The notes beneath the pieces were generated by a model. It saw nothing but the letters and a program-made list of their open reading frames with translations. It searched no databases and had not been told where the DNA came from. DNA of 64,000 nt from Caldilinea sp. CFX5 (lineage in GTDB: Bacteria; Chloroflexota; Anaerolineae; Caldilineales; Caldilineaceae): positions 1 to 64,000 of the forward strand of contig QWII01000015.1 in NCBI GenBank assembly GCA_021405325.1. Direction: 5' to 3'. The translations under genes and the position numbers were made by a program. This document shows positions 49,438 through 59,086 of this stretch, piece after piece (position 1 is the first letter of the stretch; each line of letters opens with the position of its first letter).

Positions 49438-52215
49438 CTACTTGCGCACGAGCGGTAAGAAGAGGTTCCGCGTGGTCTTTGTCGGCACGGTGATCACGAG
49501 CCGTACCGTGGCGCTGGCATCCAACTGCCCGTCATCCGCCGTCAAGCGTAGGACGTAGGTGCCGGCCGCCGAGAAGCTCGCCGTGGTATCGACGGCATTG
49601 GGGTTCCCGAAGGTCACGGTGCCTGGCCCGCTCACCTTATTCCAGGTGGTGGTGATCACATTCGAGGGCACGCCATCATCCGTCACCGTGCCATCCAGAT
49701 TGACCGGCGCCGAGGTCGTCACGGTCAGGTTGACACCCGCACTGACCACCGGCGGTTTGTTCGGCGTGTTCACCGTGATGTTGATCGTCGCGCTGGTGGT
49801 GGTATGACCATCGTTGGCGGTCAGACGCAAGACATACTGTCCAGCCTGCGCAATGGTCGCCGTGGTGTTGGCGGCATTGGGCGTGGCAAAGGTGACATTG
49901 CCCGGCCCGCTGACCTTGCTCCAGGTGATGGTGAGATTCGCCGGCGTGGGGCGACCATCATCCGTGACCGTGCCGGTCAGGGGGAAGGTTTGATTGACAT
50001 CAACCGTCTTGGCCGGGCCAACAGCCACCTTCGGCGCTTCATTGACCACAATTTCGATGAAGTCATCAGCGGCCACATCGCCGTCATTGGCGCTCAGGGC
50101 CAGCACATAGACGCCGGGCGCCGAGAAGGTCGCCGTGGTGTTGGCCGCATTGGGATTGGCAAAGGTGACAGTCCCCGGCCCGCTGACTTTGCTCCAAGTG
50201 ACGGTGAGGGTCGCCGGCGGATTGGGTTGCCCGTCGTCGGTGGCGGAACCGCTCAAGGTGGCGGAACCGGTGGCGACAATAATCTGGTCTGCGCCGGCAT
50301 TCACGGTTGGCGGATTGTTATTGGCAGCCGCCACGGTGACGCTTGTCGTGTCGGTGGCTGACAGCGTGCCGTCGCTTGCGCTCAGTTGCAGTTGGTAGAG
50401 GCCGGGGGCCGAGAAGGTGGCGGTGGTCGCGGCGGCGGTCGCGTTGGCAAAGTTGACCGTACCAGGGCCGGCGATCATGCTCCACTGGGTTGTAAGCGTA
50501 CCGGTGACCGGCAGCCCATCATCAACCACTGAGCCGGCAAGCGTAGCGGGGCCGGCTAGGGCAATGGTTTGATCGAGGCCGGCGTCAACGACCGGGGCGC
50601 GATTCACGGCATTGACGGTCACGTTGATCAGCTTTTCAACAGGGCCGCCGCCATCGTTCGCGCTGAACTTAATGACATAGGCGCCGGCTGCCCCGAACGC
50701 AACATTCGTTTGGAGCGCGCTGGGATTGGTAAAGGTAATCTGCCCCGGACCACTTACCAGCGACCAGGTGGTGGTGATAAAGCTTGGCGTCGGCAGGCCG
50801 TCGTCGGTCACGGTCGCGGTCAAGGCGGCGCCGGTGTCAATGGCCACTGCCTGATCCGGGCTGACGGTGACAACCGGCAAGGCATTGACCGTGACCGTCA
50901 CCAGATCCACGGAGGCCAATTCATTATCATCAGCCGTCAACCGTAACACGTAGGTGCCGGGTTTGGAGAAGCCAACCGGCGTGGTCAGGCTATCATTATT
51001 CCCAAAGGCGACGGTGCGGGTGACGCTGCGACCGGCGACAACCGTCCATTTGGTGGTCAAGAGACCGCCGGGAATGCCGTCGTCGGTGACAACGCCGGCC
51101 ATTGTGGTCGAGGTGACTGGTAGATTGACAACGATGTTGGGGCCGGCGTCGGTGACGGGTGGTTGGTTACCGGCTGTCGCCGTCGGCAAGCCTAATTCAA
51201 AGATCTTGCCGTCATTGATGTTGTCCTTGACCCGATCCGTCATGTAAAGGCCGCCGGCGCCTGGGCCAAAGCCTAAGCCGGAGGGTTTATCGGCGCCGAC
51301 TGCAGTTGTGTCGATCAAGCGGATCAACTGGCCGGCGGTTGTGACCTGGGCAATACGTGTTTTGGGTGTACCGGAAACATAGAGCGTACCACTGGTTGGA
51401 TGGTAAGCGAGACCTTCAATACTGGTGACGCCAAAGGTTTCAGCGTTAAAGGAAGTAATAATATCATCCCCGCCGGCATTAAAAACCCCATTGGGGCCTG
51501 GCTGCATCATGAAGACGATATGGGTGCTGCCATCGGCAAAGAAGATGGTATCGACGCCGCCAATCTGACCATAGGCCAGGCTTTCCAGGTCGAAGACGCC
51601 CAGCGTAATGTCCGTGCGGAAGGAGACCAGTGGCTCATCATTGGTGCCGTAGATGTTATCGGGGCCGGGTCCTTGTATTTCATAGATGCGATTCTTGACA
51701 TCATCGGCAATGTACAGATAGCCGTTGTTGGGGTTAAAGGTGACATCGGTCGGCTCGGCCGAGTAGGAGGTGGTCGTAGCGGTCAACACTAACGTGCCGG
51801 TAATGTTGACATAGAAGAGATTCGCACCTTGGAAGATCGCGGGAATTTCTTCTACTTCGGAATCGGTGACAAGAAAGCGATTTTCCGAAGGCAAATAGAC
51901 AATCCCCGTCGGGTCTGAACTGGGGGTGGCGAAATTGGCGGTGTTGATCGTGCGGATCAACGCGGCAGCCGGTGGCACATTGGCTTGAATAAATGCTTCA
52001 TCGGCCTGGGCATCGGCTGTGCTGTGGGGCGCATTGACGTCACTGCCGACATCAGGGGAGGAACCCTGCGCGAGGGCAACCTGAGGCAACAGCAAGACGA
52101 GAATGCTCAAGAGCCGCAACGCTGAACCAAACCAACGGTGCTGTTTGTTCCAACCTGTGCTCTTGCCACGGGTAACGGTGTTGTTTGTTGGTTTAAACCA
52201 TTGATCAATCAACAT
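49438..52215 (-). CDS. Secreted beta-propeller and PKD-repeat protein, copy 1
   Basis: A start at ATG 52215 follows GGAGAG; a start six codons upstream is also possible. About 925 residues. The signal peptide ends near VALAQ. Residues 75-350 form a propeller with repeats such as ADEAFIQANVPPAAALIRTI, PSENRFLVTDSEVEEI, NPNNGYLYIADD, HPTSGTLYVSG. Six PKD-like repeats follow (PPVxDAG, VTDDGxP, SGPGTVTF, YVLRLTADDG). The protein ends in NLFLPLVRK. It has no enzyme motifs. It is probably a large surface or matrix protein held at the cell by its C-terminal tail. Confidence 0.85.
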   Translation of the reverse strand: MLIDQWFKPTNNTVTRGKSTGWNKQHRWFGSALRLLSILVLLLPQVALAQGSSPDVGSDVNAPHSTADAQADEAFIQANVPPAAALIRTINTANFATPSSDPTGIVYLPSENRFLVTDSEVEEIPAIFQGANLFYVNITGTLVLTATTTSYSAEPTDVTFNPNNGYLYIADDVKNRIYEIQGPGPDNIYGTNDEPLVSFRTDITLGVFDLESLAYGQIGGVDTIFFADGSTHIVFMMQPGPNGVFNAGGDDIITSFNAETFGVTSIEGLAYHPTSGTLYVSGTPKTRIAQVTTAGQLIRLIDTTAVGADKPSGLGFGPGAGGLYMTDRVKDNINDGKIFELGLPTATAGNQPPVTDAGPNIVVNLPVTSTTMAGVVTDDGIPGGLLTTKWTVVAGRSVTRTVAFGNNDSLTTPVGFSKPGTYVLRLTADDNELASVDLVTVTVNALPVVTVSPDQAVAIDTGAALTATVTDDGLPTPSFITTTWSLVSGPGQITFTNPSALQTNVAFGAAGAYVIKFSANDGGGPVEKLINVTVNAVNRAPVVDAGLDQTIALAGPATLAGSVVDDGLPVTGTLTTQWSMIAGPGTVNFANATAAATTATFSAPGLYQLQLSASDGTLSATDTTSVTVAAANNNPPTVNAGADQIIVATGSATLSGSATDDGQPNPPATLTVTWSKVSGPGTVTFANPNAANTTATFSAPGVYVLALSANDGDVAADDFIEIVVNEAPKVAVGPAKTVDVNQTFPLTGTVTDDGRPTPANLTITWSKVSGPGNVTFATPNAANTTATIAQAGQYVLRLTANDGHTTTSATINITVNTPNKPPVVSAGVNLTVTTSAPVNLDGTVTDDGVPSNVITTTWNKVSGPGTVTFGNPNAVDTTASFSAAGTYVLRLTADDGQLDASATVRLVITVPTKTTRNLFLPLVRK

Positions 52216-52633
52216 GAATCTTGTTCTCTCCATTACTTAGGAAATTACTTAGGAATTTGGGGTTAACCATATGTTTGCCGCAGTCCATACGAGCCTGTTA
52301 TCATCACTTCCGCTGCTATCGGTCTTTTGGACGGCAAAACAAAGCCAATTATACATCAAATGACGAATGGAAATTCTTACAATTAACTTTCATTTGCCAC
52401 TTTTGCGATTCTCGTCTGTACGCCGATGATGATTGGGTAACGAATGAGGAACAAATAGATGTAATTACGAATAATTAATTTAACTTTGTTTTTAAATTAC
52501 GAAATGTTAAATTTTGTGAACATTCGTTTTGTTTCATCGGCGCTTTGCCTTTATCCCTCCCCGAAGACGCGACAGTGCTGTCAGGTTTGCCGAAATCTGA
52601 CAGCACTGTTTCCATCTTACTGCCAACCGCTAG
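52216..52633. promoter_or_regulatory. Intergenic region with palindromic motifs
   Basis: Arms 52572-52588 and 52593-52609 form a 17-bp hairpin with one mismatch, just after the stop of the next gene on this strand, and share the core CTGTCAGGTTT with the hairpin at 56703-56735. At 52499-52527, ACGAAATGTT and AACATTCGT form an imperfect inverted repeat inside AATTTTGTGAACATTCGTT, which resembles a site at 59352-59371. Either could regulate the gene that starts at 52215. The remainder is AT-rich with no convincing gene. Confidence 0.5.
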
Positions 52634-55600
52634 CTATTTACGCGAAATCGGCATAAAGAGCTTGAACGATGCCCCATCACCGACTTGAACCGTAATGGCG
52701 TCTTCGCCAATCAAGTCGCCATCATGGGCCGTTACTTTGAGAACATAAGTACCCACTGCCGTAAAGGTTGCTGTGGTCGTCGCGCTGGTACGATCGGCAA
52801 AGGTTACTTCCGCCGGCCCACTCACGCGTGTCCACTGGATTATCAGCTTGTGAGCGGGGCCGGGTAAGTTATCATCCGTGATCGTTGCCGACAGTTCGAG
52901 GGCGCCGGGCGCCGCCAGCGTTTGATCAAGACCGGCATTGACTTGGGGTCGCTGATTGATGGCATTTACACTAATGGTGACTGTCCCACTGATTGTCTGG
53001 TTGCCATTGCTGACCGTAAGCTGGAGCAGGTAATCGCCGGGCGCCGTAAAGACAGCCGTTGTCCCAAGTTGCGTGGGGGCGCCCAGGGCAACCGGCGCCG
53101 GGCCGATCAGTTGGCTCCACTGATAAGTTAGGCTGCCGGGTGGTAGCTTGCTCCAAGGACCGTTAATGGTGGCGCTCAAGGTCAAGCTCTTCCCCACCTC
53201 TGTCGTTTGGCTTTGACCAAGAATAACGTAGGACGTACTCGCGTCAATCACTGTAAAGGTCACCGTATCGCTAGCTTCTTTGGCGCCATCATCAGCGAGC
53301 AGACGCAAGACATAAACCCCAGTGGCCGTAAAATGAACCGTGGTCGTCAGCGTATTGGGCGAACTAAAGAGCGCATGACCTGGCCCGCTTTGGAGTTGCC
53401 ACTGGACACGAAGGGCGCCGGGTGGATTCGGGATGCCGTCATCGCTGACCGCGCCGGCCAATGTCACCGTCTCCGTCAACTGGATGGTTTGATCGGCGCC
53501 GGCATTCACCGTGGGCGCCTGGTTCGGTGGACCAACGGTAATCGTGACTTCGTCAAAGCTGCTCAAGACGCCATCGTTCACCGTCAGCCGCAGCACATAG
53601 ACGCCTAGTGCGGTAAAAGTGGCCGTGGTGGTGAGATGGTTCGCTGCGGTAAAGGAAACTGCCCCCGGTCCACTAATTTTTTCCCAATTGACAGTCAGTT
53701 GCGCCGGTGGATTGGGCAGCCCATCATCGCTGACCGTGCCAACCAACGCTGCCCCATCGTTGCGACCAATCAGTTGATCGCCGCCGGCGTTTACGGTTGG
53801 CGCACTGTTCGGGGGCAGAACAGTGATGGTGACCTCAGCGCTGGCGCTGAGTACGCTATCGTTAGCGGTCAGGCGTAAGACATAGGCGCCAAGGGCGCTA
53901 AAGCTCACCGTTGTGGCGGCGCTAGCGGGCGCTGTGAAGTTGACCGTGCCCGGCCCGCTGACTTTCTGCCAGGTCAGGGTAACTTGGTGCGGCGGATTGG
54001 GCCAGCCATCATCGGTGACTTGGGCGGCCATCGTCGCCAGCGTGCCCACTTCAATCGCTTGATCGGGGCCGGCGTTGACAACCGGCGGCTGGTTGACGAC
54101 AACCACCTTGACATTGACGGTGTCGCTATTACTGGCTTGACTATCGCTGGCCGTTAGGCGTAAGACATAGTCACCCGGCAGCGAGAAATTGGCGGTCGTG
54201 TCAACACTGTTGGCATTGCCAAAGGTAACTGTGCCCGGCCCACTGACCTTGGACCAACTTGCCGTTACCGTGGCGGGCGGATTCGGCAAGCCGTCGTCAG
54301 TTACAGTCCCCTCTAAGGTAGCGGTGGCGGGCAAGGTCACTGTCATACTGACGCCTGCTTCTACGGTCGGCGGCAGATTGCCCGCCGCCGGGATGCTCAT
54401 CTCGTAGACCAGACCATCATTTTCTTTCGGGTCGCTGTTGTTATCGACCATACGGTCAACAATGTAAAGACTCAACTGGTTCGGATTTTGGCTGTTGGGG
54501 GCAAAGGCCAAGCCGGCCGGTTTACGCGCATTGGCTGCTGAAATATCCACATAGCGCACAAGCGCGCCATTCAAAGTGATTTCAGTTAGGCGTGTTGGCG
54601 GCTTGCCGACAAGGTAAAGGGTGCCGGTGTGGGGGTGGTAGGCCACGCCTTCCGGATCCAGTACACCTAAGGTCGCCGTGTCATACTGGGTGCGTACATC
54701 ATCGACGCCGTCAAATTGACCGTTTGGCCCCGGTTGAATCATATAGAGTTCGCTGTTCAAACCATCGACCAAAAAGAGCCAATCACTATTGTTAATGCGC
54801 GCGTATTCAATGCCTTCCGGGTCATCGACATTGAAATATTGCCGTGTGCTAAACTTGGTGACCACATCATCGCTAGTGCGGTAGATCTTATCGGGGCCGG
54901 GCGCAATCTCAATGATCGGACGGATGTTGTCATCATCACAAAGAAAGAGATGACCATTGTTGGGATTGAAGCTGAGGCCGGCCGGTTCTTGCGTAATTTC
55001 GTTGCGAATGGCAGTTACCGTTGTATAGGTGCGTTGCAACACGCCGTTAAAGTTGATTTCAAACAAATTAGCCCCGGCATAAAGTTTCATTTCATCGACT
55101 TCAGCGTCGCTGATCAGCAGCCGCTCGCCATTCAGTACATAGGGTGTGGTGCTGATGTAAGCAATGTCAGACGGATCAGGGCTAGGCGGTGTAAACTCAT
55201 AGGTCTTAATGGTCTGCACCAACGTGGCGACATTGGTCGTTGCGGCGGCCATGACCGGTTCATTGGGCGGATCAAAGGTGAGTTCGGCCACGCGCCCATG
55301 ACTTTGCTGCACTGATGAACTCGTTGTGCGGGGACCCGCAATCAACGGCAGATAGGCGCTGGGGCGCAGATTGGCAGTGGCCGGTGTGCTGGTTACGTCT
55401 GCTTGCCGGTCGGTGATGTAAAGGCTGATCTGGTCAGGATCGTCCGTCTTATCGCCGCTGGGGGCAAAGGTCAGCCCCTGTGCATCCGCGATCTCAGCGG
55501 CCGCCAGGTCATAGTAATTTACCAAGGCGCCGGTGGTCGTCAGTTCATAGAGCCGACGCGTCGTTGGGTCAATGGTAAAGAGATGGCCGCTTTGCGGGTG

Positions 55601-56242
55601 AACCGCCAAGCCACGCACCTGGGCCAAGCCATAACGCTGCAGGTCGATGGCATCGGCGCCACTGACCTGGACTTGGTCGCCCGTGAGGTTGAGTCGGCGA
55701 ATTTCCAAGCGGTCGGCGGCTAACAGATAAAGCGTTTGCCCGGCAGCGTCTATCGCCATTCCGCGGATGGCGTCTGTTTGTCCGGGTAACGCCACCGTTT
55801 TTACACTGGGCGTCGTGGGTAAACCATCGGCCTGATAGGCAAATTGGCGCAGTTGCCCTTGGGCTGCATCAAAGAAAAAGAGCCGTTGGCCTTTGGCGTC
55901 ATAGGCGACATTGTAGGGATCCACCCCCTGCGGCAGCGTTGTGGCGCCCAGTTGATCTTCAAACGCGGTGAGCGCTGTCACTTGTGGCTGGCTGCCACGC
56001 GCACTGGCGGCCTCCTGCAAAACCAGAAAAGTGCTGGTGGCAGCCAGGTATTGAAGCGCACTTGGGTTTTGCAGTTTCACCTGATCGGCTTCCATAAAGC
56101 GGATCAGCCGGAGATAGCCCGGCGCACTTGGGGCAGCATAAAGCGGTGGCGTTGTTGTCCCCAGACTGCTACAGAGGAGTAAAACTTGAATCAGTGCAAT
56201 GGTAAACGATGTTCGTCGGCTGCGTTTGCAGGCGTTAACCAT
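52634..56242 (-). CDS. Secreted double beta-propeller and PKD-repeat protein, copy 2
   Basis: The start at ATG 56242 follows GGGAGACTCC; 1202 residues. The signal peptide covers about 1-37. A first propeller spans 40-290 and ends in SAYLPLIAG (296-303), the same motif that ends other secreted proteins here. A second propeller follows (EPAGLSFNPNNGHLFLCDDD, HPHTGTLYLVGKPP), then six PKD-like repeats (PPTVEAG, SDDGLPNPP, WEKISGPGAVSF, YVLRLTVNDG). The C-terminus is FKLFMPISRK. It is a tandem paralogue of the gene at 49438-52215 with an extra N-terminal propeller. It probably acts at the cell surface. Confidence 0.86.
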   Translation of the reverse strand: MVNACKRSRRTSFTIALIQVLLLCSSLGTTTPPLYAAPSAPGYLRLIRFMEADQVKLQNPSALQYLAATSTFLVLQEAASARGSQPQVTALTAFEDQLGATTLPQGVDPYNVAYDAKGQRLFFFDAAQGQLRQFAYQADGLPTTPSVKTVALPGQTDAIRGMAIDAAGQTLYLLAADRLEIRRLNLTGDQVQVSGADAIDLQRYGLAQVRGLAVHPQSGHLFTIDPTTRRLYELTTTGALVNYYDLAAAEIADAQGLTFAPSGDKTDDPDQISLYITDRQADVTSTPATANLRPSAYLPLIAGPRTTSSSVQQSHGRVAELTFDPPNEPVMAAATTNVATLVQTIKTYEFTPPSPDPSDIAYISTTPYVLNGERLLISDAEVDEMKLYAGANLFEINFNGVLQRTYTTVTAIRNEITQEPAGLSFNPNNGHLFLCDDDNIRPIIEIAPGPDKIYRTSDDVVTKFSTRQYFNVDDPEGIEYARINNSDWLFLVDGLNSELYMIQPGPNGQFDGVDDVRTQYDTATLGVLDPEGVAYHPHTGTLYLVGKPPTRLTEITLNGALVRYVDISAANARKPAGLAFAPNSQNPNQLSLYIVDRMVDNNSDPKENDGLVYEMSIPAAGNLPPTVEAGVSMTVTLPATATLEGTVTDDGLPNPPATVTASWSKVSGPGTVTFGNANSVDTTANFSLPGDYVLRLTASDSQASNSDTVNVKVVVVNQPPVVNAGPDQAIEVGTLATMAAQVTDDGWPNPPHQVTLTWQKVSGPGTVNFTAPASAATTVSFSALGAYVLRLTANDSVLSASAEVTITVLPPNSAPTVNAGGDQLIGRNDGAALVGTVSDDGLPNPPAQLTVNWEKISGPGAVSFTAANHLTTTATFTALGVYVLRLTVNDGVLSSFDEVTITVGPPNQAPTVNAGADQTIQLTETVTLAGAVSDDGIPNPPGALRVQWQLQSGPGHALFSSPNTLTTTVHFTATGVYVLRLLADDGAKEASDTVTFTVIDASTSYVILGQSQTTEVGKSLTLSATINGPWSKLPPGSLTYQWSQLIGPAPVALGAPTQLGTTAVFTAPGDYLLQLTVSNGNQTISGTVTISVNAINQRPQVNAGLDQTLAAPGALELSATITDDNLPGPAHKLIIQWTRVSGPAEVTFADRTSATTTATFTAVGTYVLKVTAHDGDLIGEDAITVQVGDGASFKLFMPISRK

Positions 56243-56604
56243 TGGAGTCTCCCTTCTCATCCATAATACTAACATTCCAAGTAGATATTGGCCTGTTGTC
56301 AGCTCCCGTTTGGTGCGTGGACGCGCAGTGGGCGTACCGGGAGCAACAATCCGCATATTGGTGGGGATGGTGCAATGAAGGGCTGCTATGGGCCACCGAA
56401 CAATGTTTGAGTCATGATGGTGTCATGGTCCGCATGACATAGAAGTTTTCCCTGCCACTTTCTCTGAATAATAATGGAAATAGATTTGGGTAAAGCAACC
56501 GCAACCTGGCGCTGATGAATGGTGGTGCAAGCGCTAGTGTTTTGTAAAATAAGCCATGATCGGTAGGAAAGACTTATGAACATTAGGTAAATAAACCGGT
56601 AATC

Positions 56605-56666
56605 GTAGGTGCGGTTTGTAACCGCACTTGCTCCCTGGGAACCGTGCGGTTACAAACCGCACCTAC
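56605..56666. repeat. Perfect 23-bp inverted repeat
   Basis: Arms 56605-56627 and 56644-56666 are exact reverse complements around a 16-base loop, with GCGGTT cores. It lies in the 681-base gap upstream of the giant propeller gene. Confidence 0.65.
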
Positions 56667-56673
56667 CGCTCAT

Positions 56674-56750
56674 CTACAGAAAGTGTGAGGTTTCGACCCG
56701 CCACACCTGTCAGGTTTCCAAAACCTGACAGGTGTTCACACTTTCCGTAG
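56674..56750. repeat. Compound cruciform: nested inverted repeats
   Basis: Outer arms 56674-56688 and 56736-56750 match as reverse complements with one mismatch. Inside them a 15-bp perfect stem with a 3-base loop lies at 56703-56717 and 56721-56735, built on CCTGTCAGGTTT. The inner stem shares its core with the hairpin at 52572-52609. With the element just before it, almost 150 bases of this gap are self-complementary. Confidence 0.65.
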
Positions 56751-56923
56751 ATAAGCCTTAGTCTTTGGGCTGGCCGCCTTGAACTAATGAAGGGTAGCTA
56801 ATGGTTTCGGTAATCCTTGGAACTTGTCACGCCGGCGGCGATGACCTACAGTTACCGCTTTATTTTCGTAACGTTCATTAGTCTTTACTACCGCTCACAA
56901 CTTATTTTACAGAACGCTCTCTA

Positions 56924-59086
56924 CTAATTGGCAATCGTAATCACCACGGTGTACTCATCATAATTGAAGTCGGTACGCACGACCCGTAGCCGCAAGGTAT
57001 GGGCGCCATTGGGGTACTTGGTGGTATCCAGATCGACGAACTTTCTGACTTTCGGGGCGACCCGCCGTCCTACTTCAAGAAAGGTCGCATTATTCGGGTC
57101 CTGATTGAGGAGCAGATCCAACTGCCACTTCTGGAAGTTGGGATCATTGGCAATGCCGCGGACGGCGATCACACCGCTGACCGTTGCATCGGCGATTGGC
57201 GCCACAATTCCGCTTTGGGCATTGGCTTCCATCTGTTGGGTTTGTAGCGCGTTTTGCACCTTTACCAGATCGGCCGTGATTTTTTGCGCCCTCTCACTGT
57301 TGCCTAATTCGCGCCAGAGTGCAATGGCTTTTTCATAGTTGAACTGAGCCTCTGTATAATTCTTCTGCTTCTCATAGGTATCGGCCAGGCGCTGGAAAAG
57401 GTAGGCTTGCTGCTCCCGATCGCCGACTTTTTGCGCCAAGCTTAAGGCGCTTTGGAACGTTGGCAGCGCCTGTTCATACGCTTTTGTTTGGCGGTAGTAA
57501 AAATCACCAATCTTGACCGTGACATCTAAGCTTTGCTTGTCCTGATCCAGTTGTTGCCACAGCGCAAGCGCTTCCTGATAGGCTGTGAGGACGGCCGGCC
57601 ATTGCGCCAGCGCGCTTTGCGCTTTGGCGATCTCTTCCTGAAGTTTAGCCGCATCTTCAAGTTCTTGCGCATCCTCCGCCAGGAGTAGAGCGCTTTGTAG
57701 TTGTTCCAGCGCCAGGGCATGCTTGCCCGCTGCTATGTACAACTCCCCCAGCCGGCGCAAGGCTTTGAGTTGATTGCGCTGATCCCCGGCTTCCTGCCAA
57801 AAGGCGAGGGCGGTCTCATAGTGCGGCGCTGCTTGCTCATACTGCTGCAACTTGAAATAAGCTTCGGCCAGACTATAGGTTACGCGCATGTACGTTTCCT
57901 GGTCGGCTAGTTGTTGGGTGCTGGTGAGGATGCTGGTATAGAGTGCAATCGCCGTTGCGTACTCTTCTTGCCGATCGAAGAGCCGTCCCAATTCGATCTG
58001 CGTCGCAAGGGTCTCCGCCGGGTTGTCCTGCGCTTGCCAGAGGGCGAGCGCCTTTTCTAAAGCGTCTTGCGCCAGATCGTATTGATCTAGCGCCTGATAG
58101 ACAAGGTTGAGTTGATGGTAGGCCGCCGCTTCACCCTTCTGATCGTGTAAATCCTGGCGGAGCGCTAGTTCCGCTTCAAAAGTGGCTTGTGCGTCGGCAT
58201 ACTCTTCCTGTTTTAGTTGCAGCTCGCCTTGGAGGGCCAGCAGTTCGGCACTCTTTTCCTCATCACCCAACGCTTGTGCGGCCGCTAACGCTTCGGTGTA
58301 CGCCGCCGCTGCCGCCTCATTCTGGTTCAGGGCCACATAGCTGCGCCCAATATTGCGCAGTGCGTCAACAATGTTTGCTTTGTCGGCCAATTTGCGGCGG
58401 AGCGCCAGTTCGTCAGAATAGATGGTCAGCGCGTCTTCTAGATCACCATGCAGCCGGTAAAGATCACCGATTTTGTTGAGGATCGCGGCTTGCTTAGCCT
58501 CGTTCTTGCTCTGTTGCGCTTTTTCCAGGTCGGCCAGGTTGGTCGTCAAGTGAAATTGGAACTCAGCCTCGTTCAAGCGCGCTTGAATCGCCGCTGCCCG
58601 TTCGGCATCGCCGACTTCCTGGGCAAGATGGAGCGCTGTGGAGTAGGTGGTCAGCGCCTGCTCGAAATTTTGATCGCGCTCATAGAGATCGGCAATGGCT
58701 TCCAGCGCATCCAATAATTGCGCCGACGCCGCGGCTTTTTCCCAAAGCAAGGCGCTGGCTTCAAAGGCGGCCAGGGCATCGGCATGTGCATTTTGTTGAA
58801 CATGGATTCGACCGATATAGAGGAGAGCCGTGGCAACCGTTGCTTGATCGCTTTGTTTTTCGGCTGCCGCTTGTGCCGCTCTCAAGGTGGCAAGCGCCTC
58901 CTGCCATTTCCCGGCTTCAAACAGGAGAATCCCTTGTTCGATTGAGCTTGGCTCTGTCTGGGGGCTGCTTGGGGTTGGCGTGGCTGCTTGTTGGGGAACG
59001 GCCGCTACTGCTGGTACCGTTGACACCAACCAAAAAAGACAAGCAATGAGCATCGAGGTACGCATCGTAAACAAACGGGTCTTCAT
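56924..59086 (-). CDS. Exported TPR-repeat protein
   Basis: The 720-residue protein starts behind AAGGAAAAGCGC. The signal peptide ends near VAAVPQQ. After a proline-rich linker, about 13 TPR repeats fill residues 48-600 (EQGILLFEAGKWQEALATLR, VATALLYIGRIHVQQNAHADALAAFEASALLW). The last 90 residues are a beta domain (ATVSGVIAVRGIANDPNFQKWQLDLLL, PNGAHTLRLRVVRTDFNYDEYTVVI). It could scaffold other surface proteins. Its end, VVITIAN, lacks the FLPLV-type tail. It lies upstream of the two propeller genes on the same strand. Confidence 0.87.
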   Translation of the reverse strand: MKTRLFTMRTSMLIACLFWLVSTVPAVAAVPQQAATPTPSSPQTEPSSIEQGILLFEAGKWQEALATLRAAQAAAEKQSDQATVATALLYIGRIHVQQNAHADALAAFEASALLWEKAAASAQLLDALEAIADLYERDQNFEQALTTYSTALHLAQEVGDAERAAAIQARLNEAEFQFHLTTNLADLEKAQQSKNEAKQAAILNKIGDLYRLHGDLEDALTIYSDELALRRKLADKANIVDALRNIGRSYVALNQNEAAAAAYTEALAAAQALGDEEKSAELLALQGELQLKQEEYADAQATFEAELALRQDLHDQKGEAAAYHQLNLVYQALDQYDLAQDALEKALALWQAQDNPAETLATQIELGRLFDRQEEYATAIALYTSILTSTQQLADQETYMRVTYSLAEAYFKLQQYEQAAPHYETALAFWQEAGDQRNQLKALRRLGELYIAAGKHALALEQLQSALLLAEDAQELEDAAKLQEEIAKAQSALAQWPAVLTAYQEALALWQQLDQDKQSLDVTVKIGDFYYRQTKAYEQALPTFQSALSLAQKVGDREQQAYLFQRLADTYEKQKNYTEAQFNYEKAIALWRELGNSERAQKITADLVKVQNALQTQQMEANAQSGIVAPIADATVSGVIAVRGIANDPNFQKWQLDLLLNQDPNNATFLEVGRRVAPKVRKFVDLDTTKYPNGAHTLRLRVVRTDFNYDEYTVVITIAN

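Noticed and set aside
49438..56242. Possible recent recombination between the two propeller/PKD genes
   Set aside because: The PKD repeats are similar in protein sequence but diverged at base level, and no long identical tract was seen.
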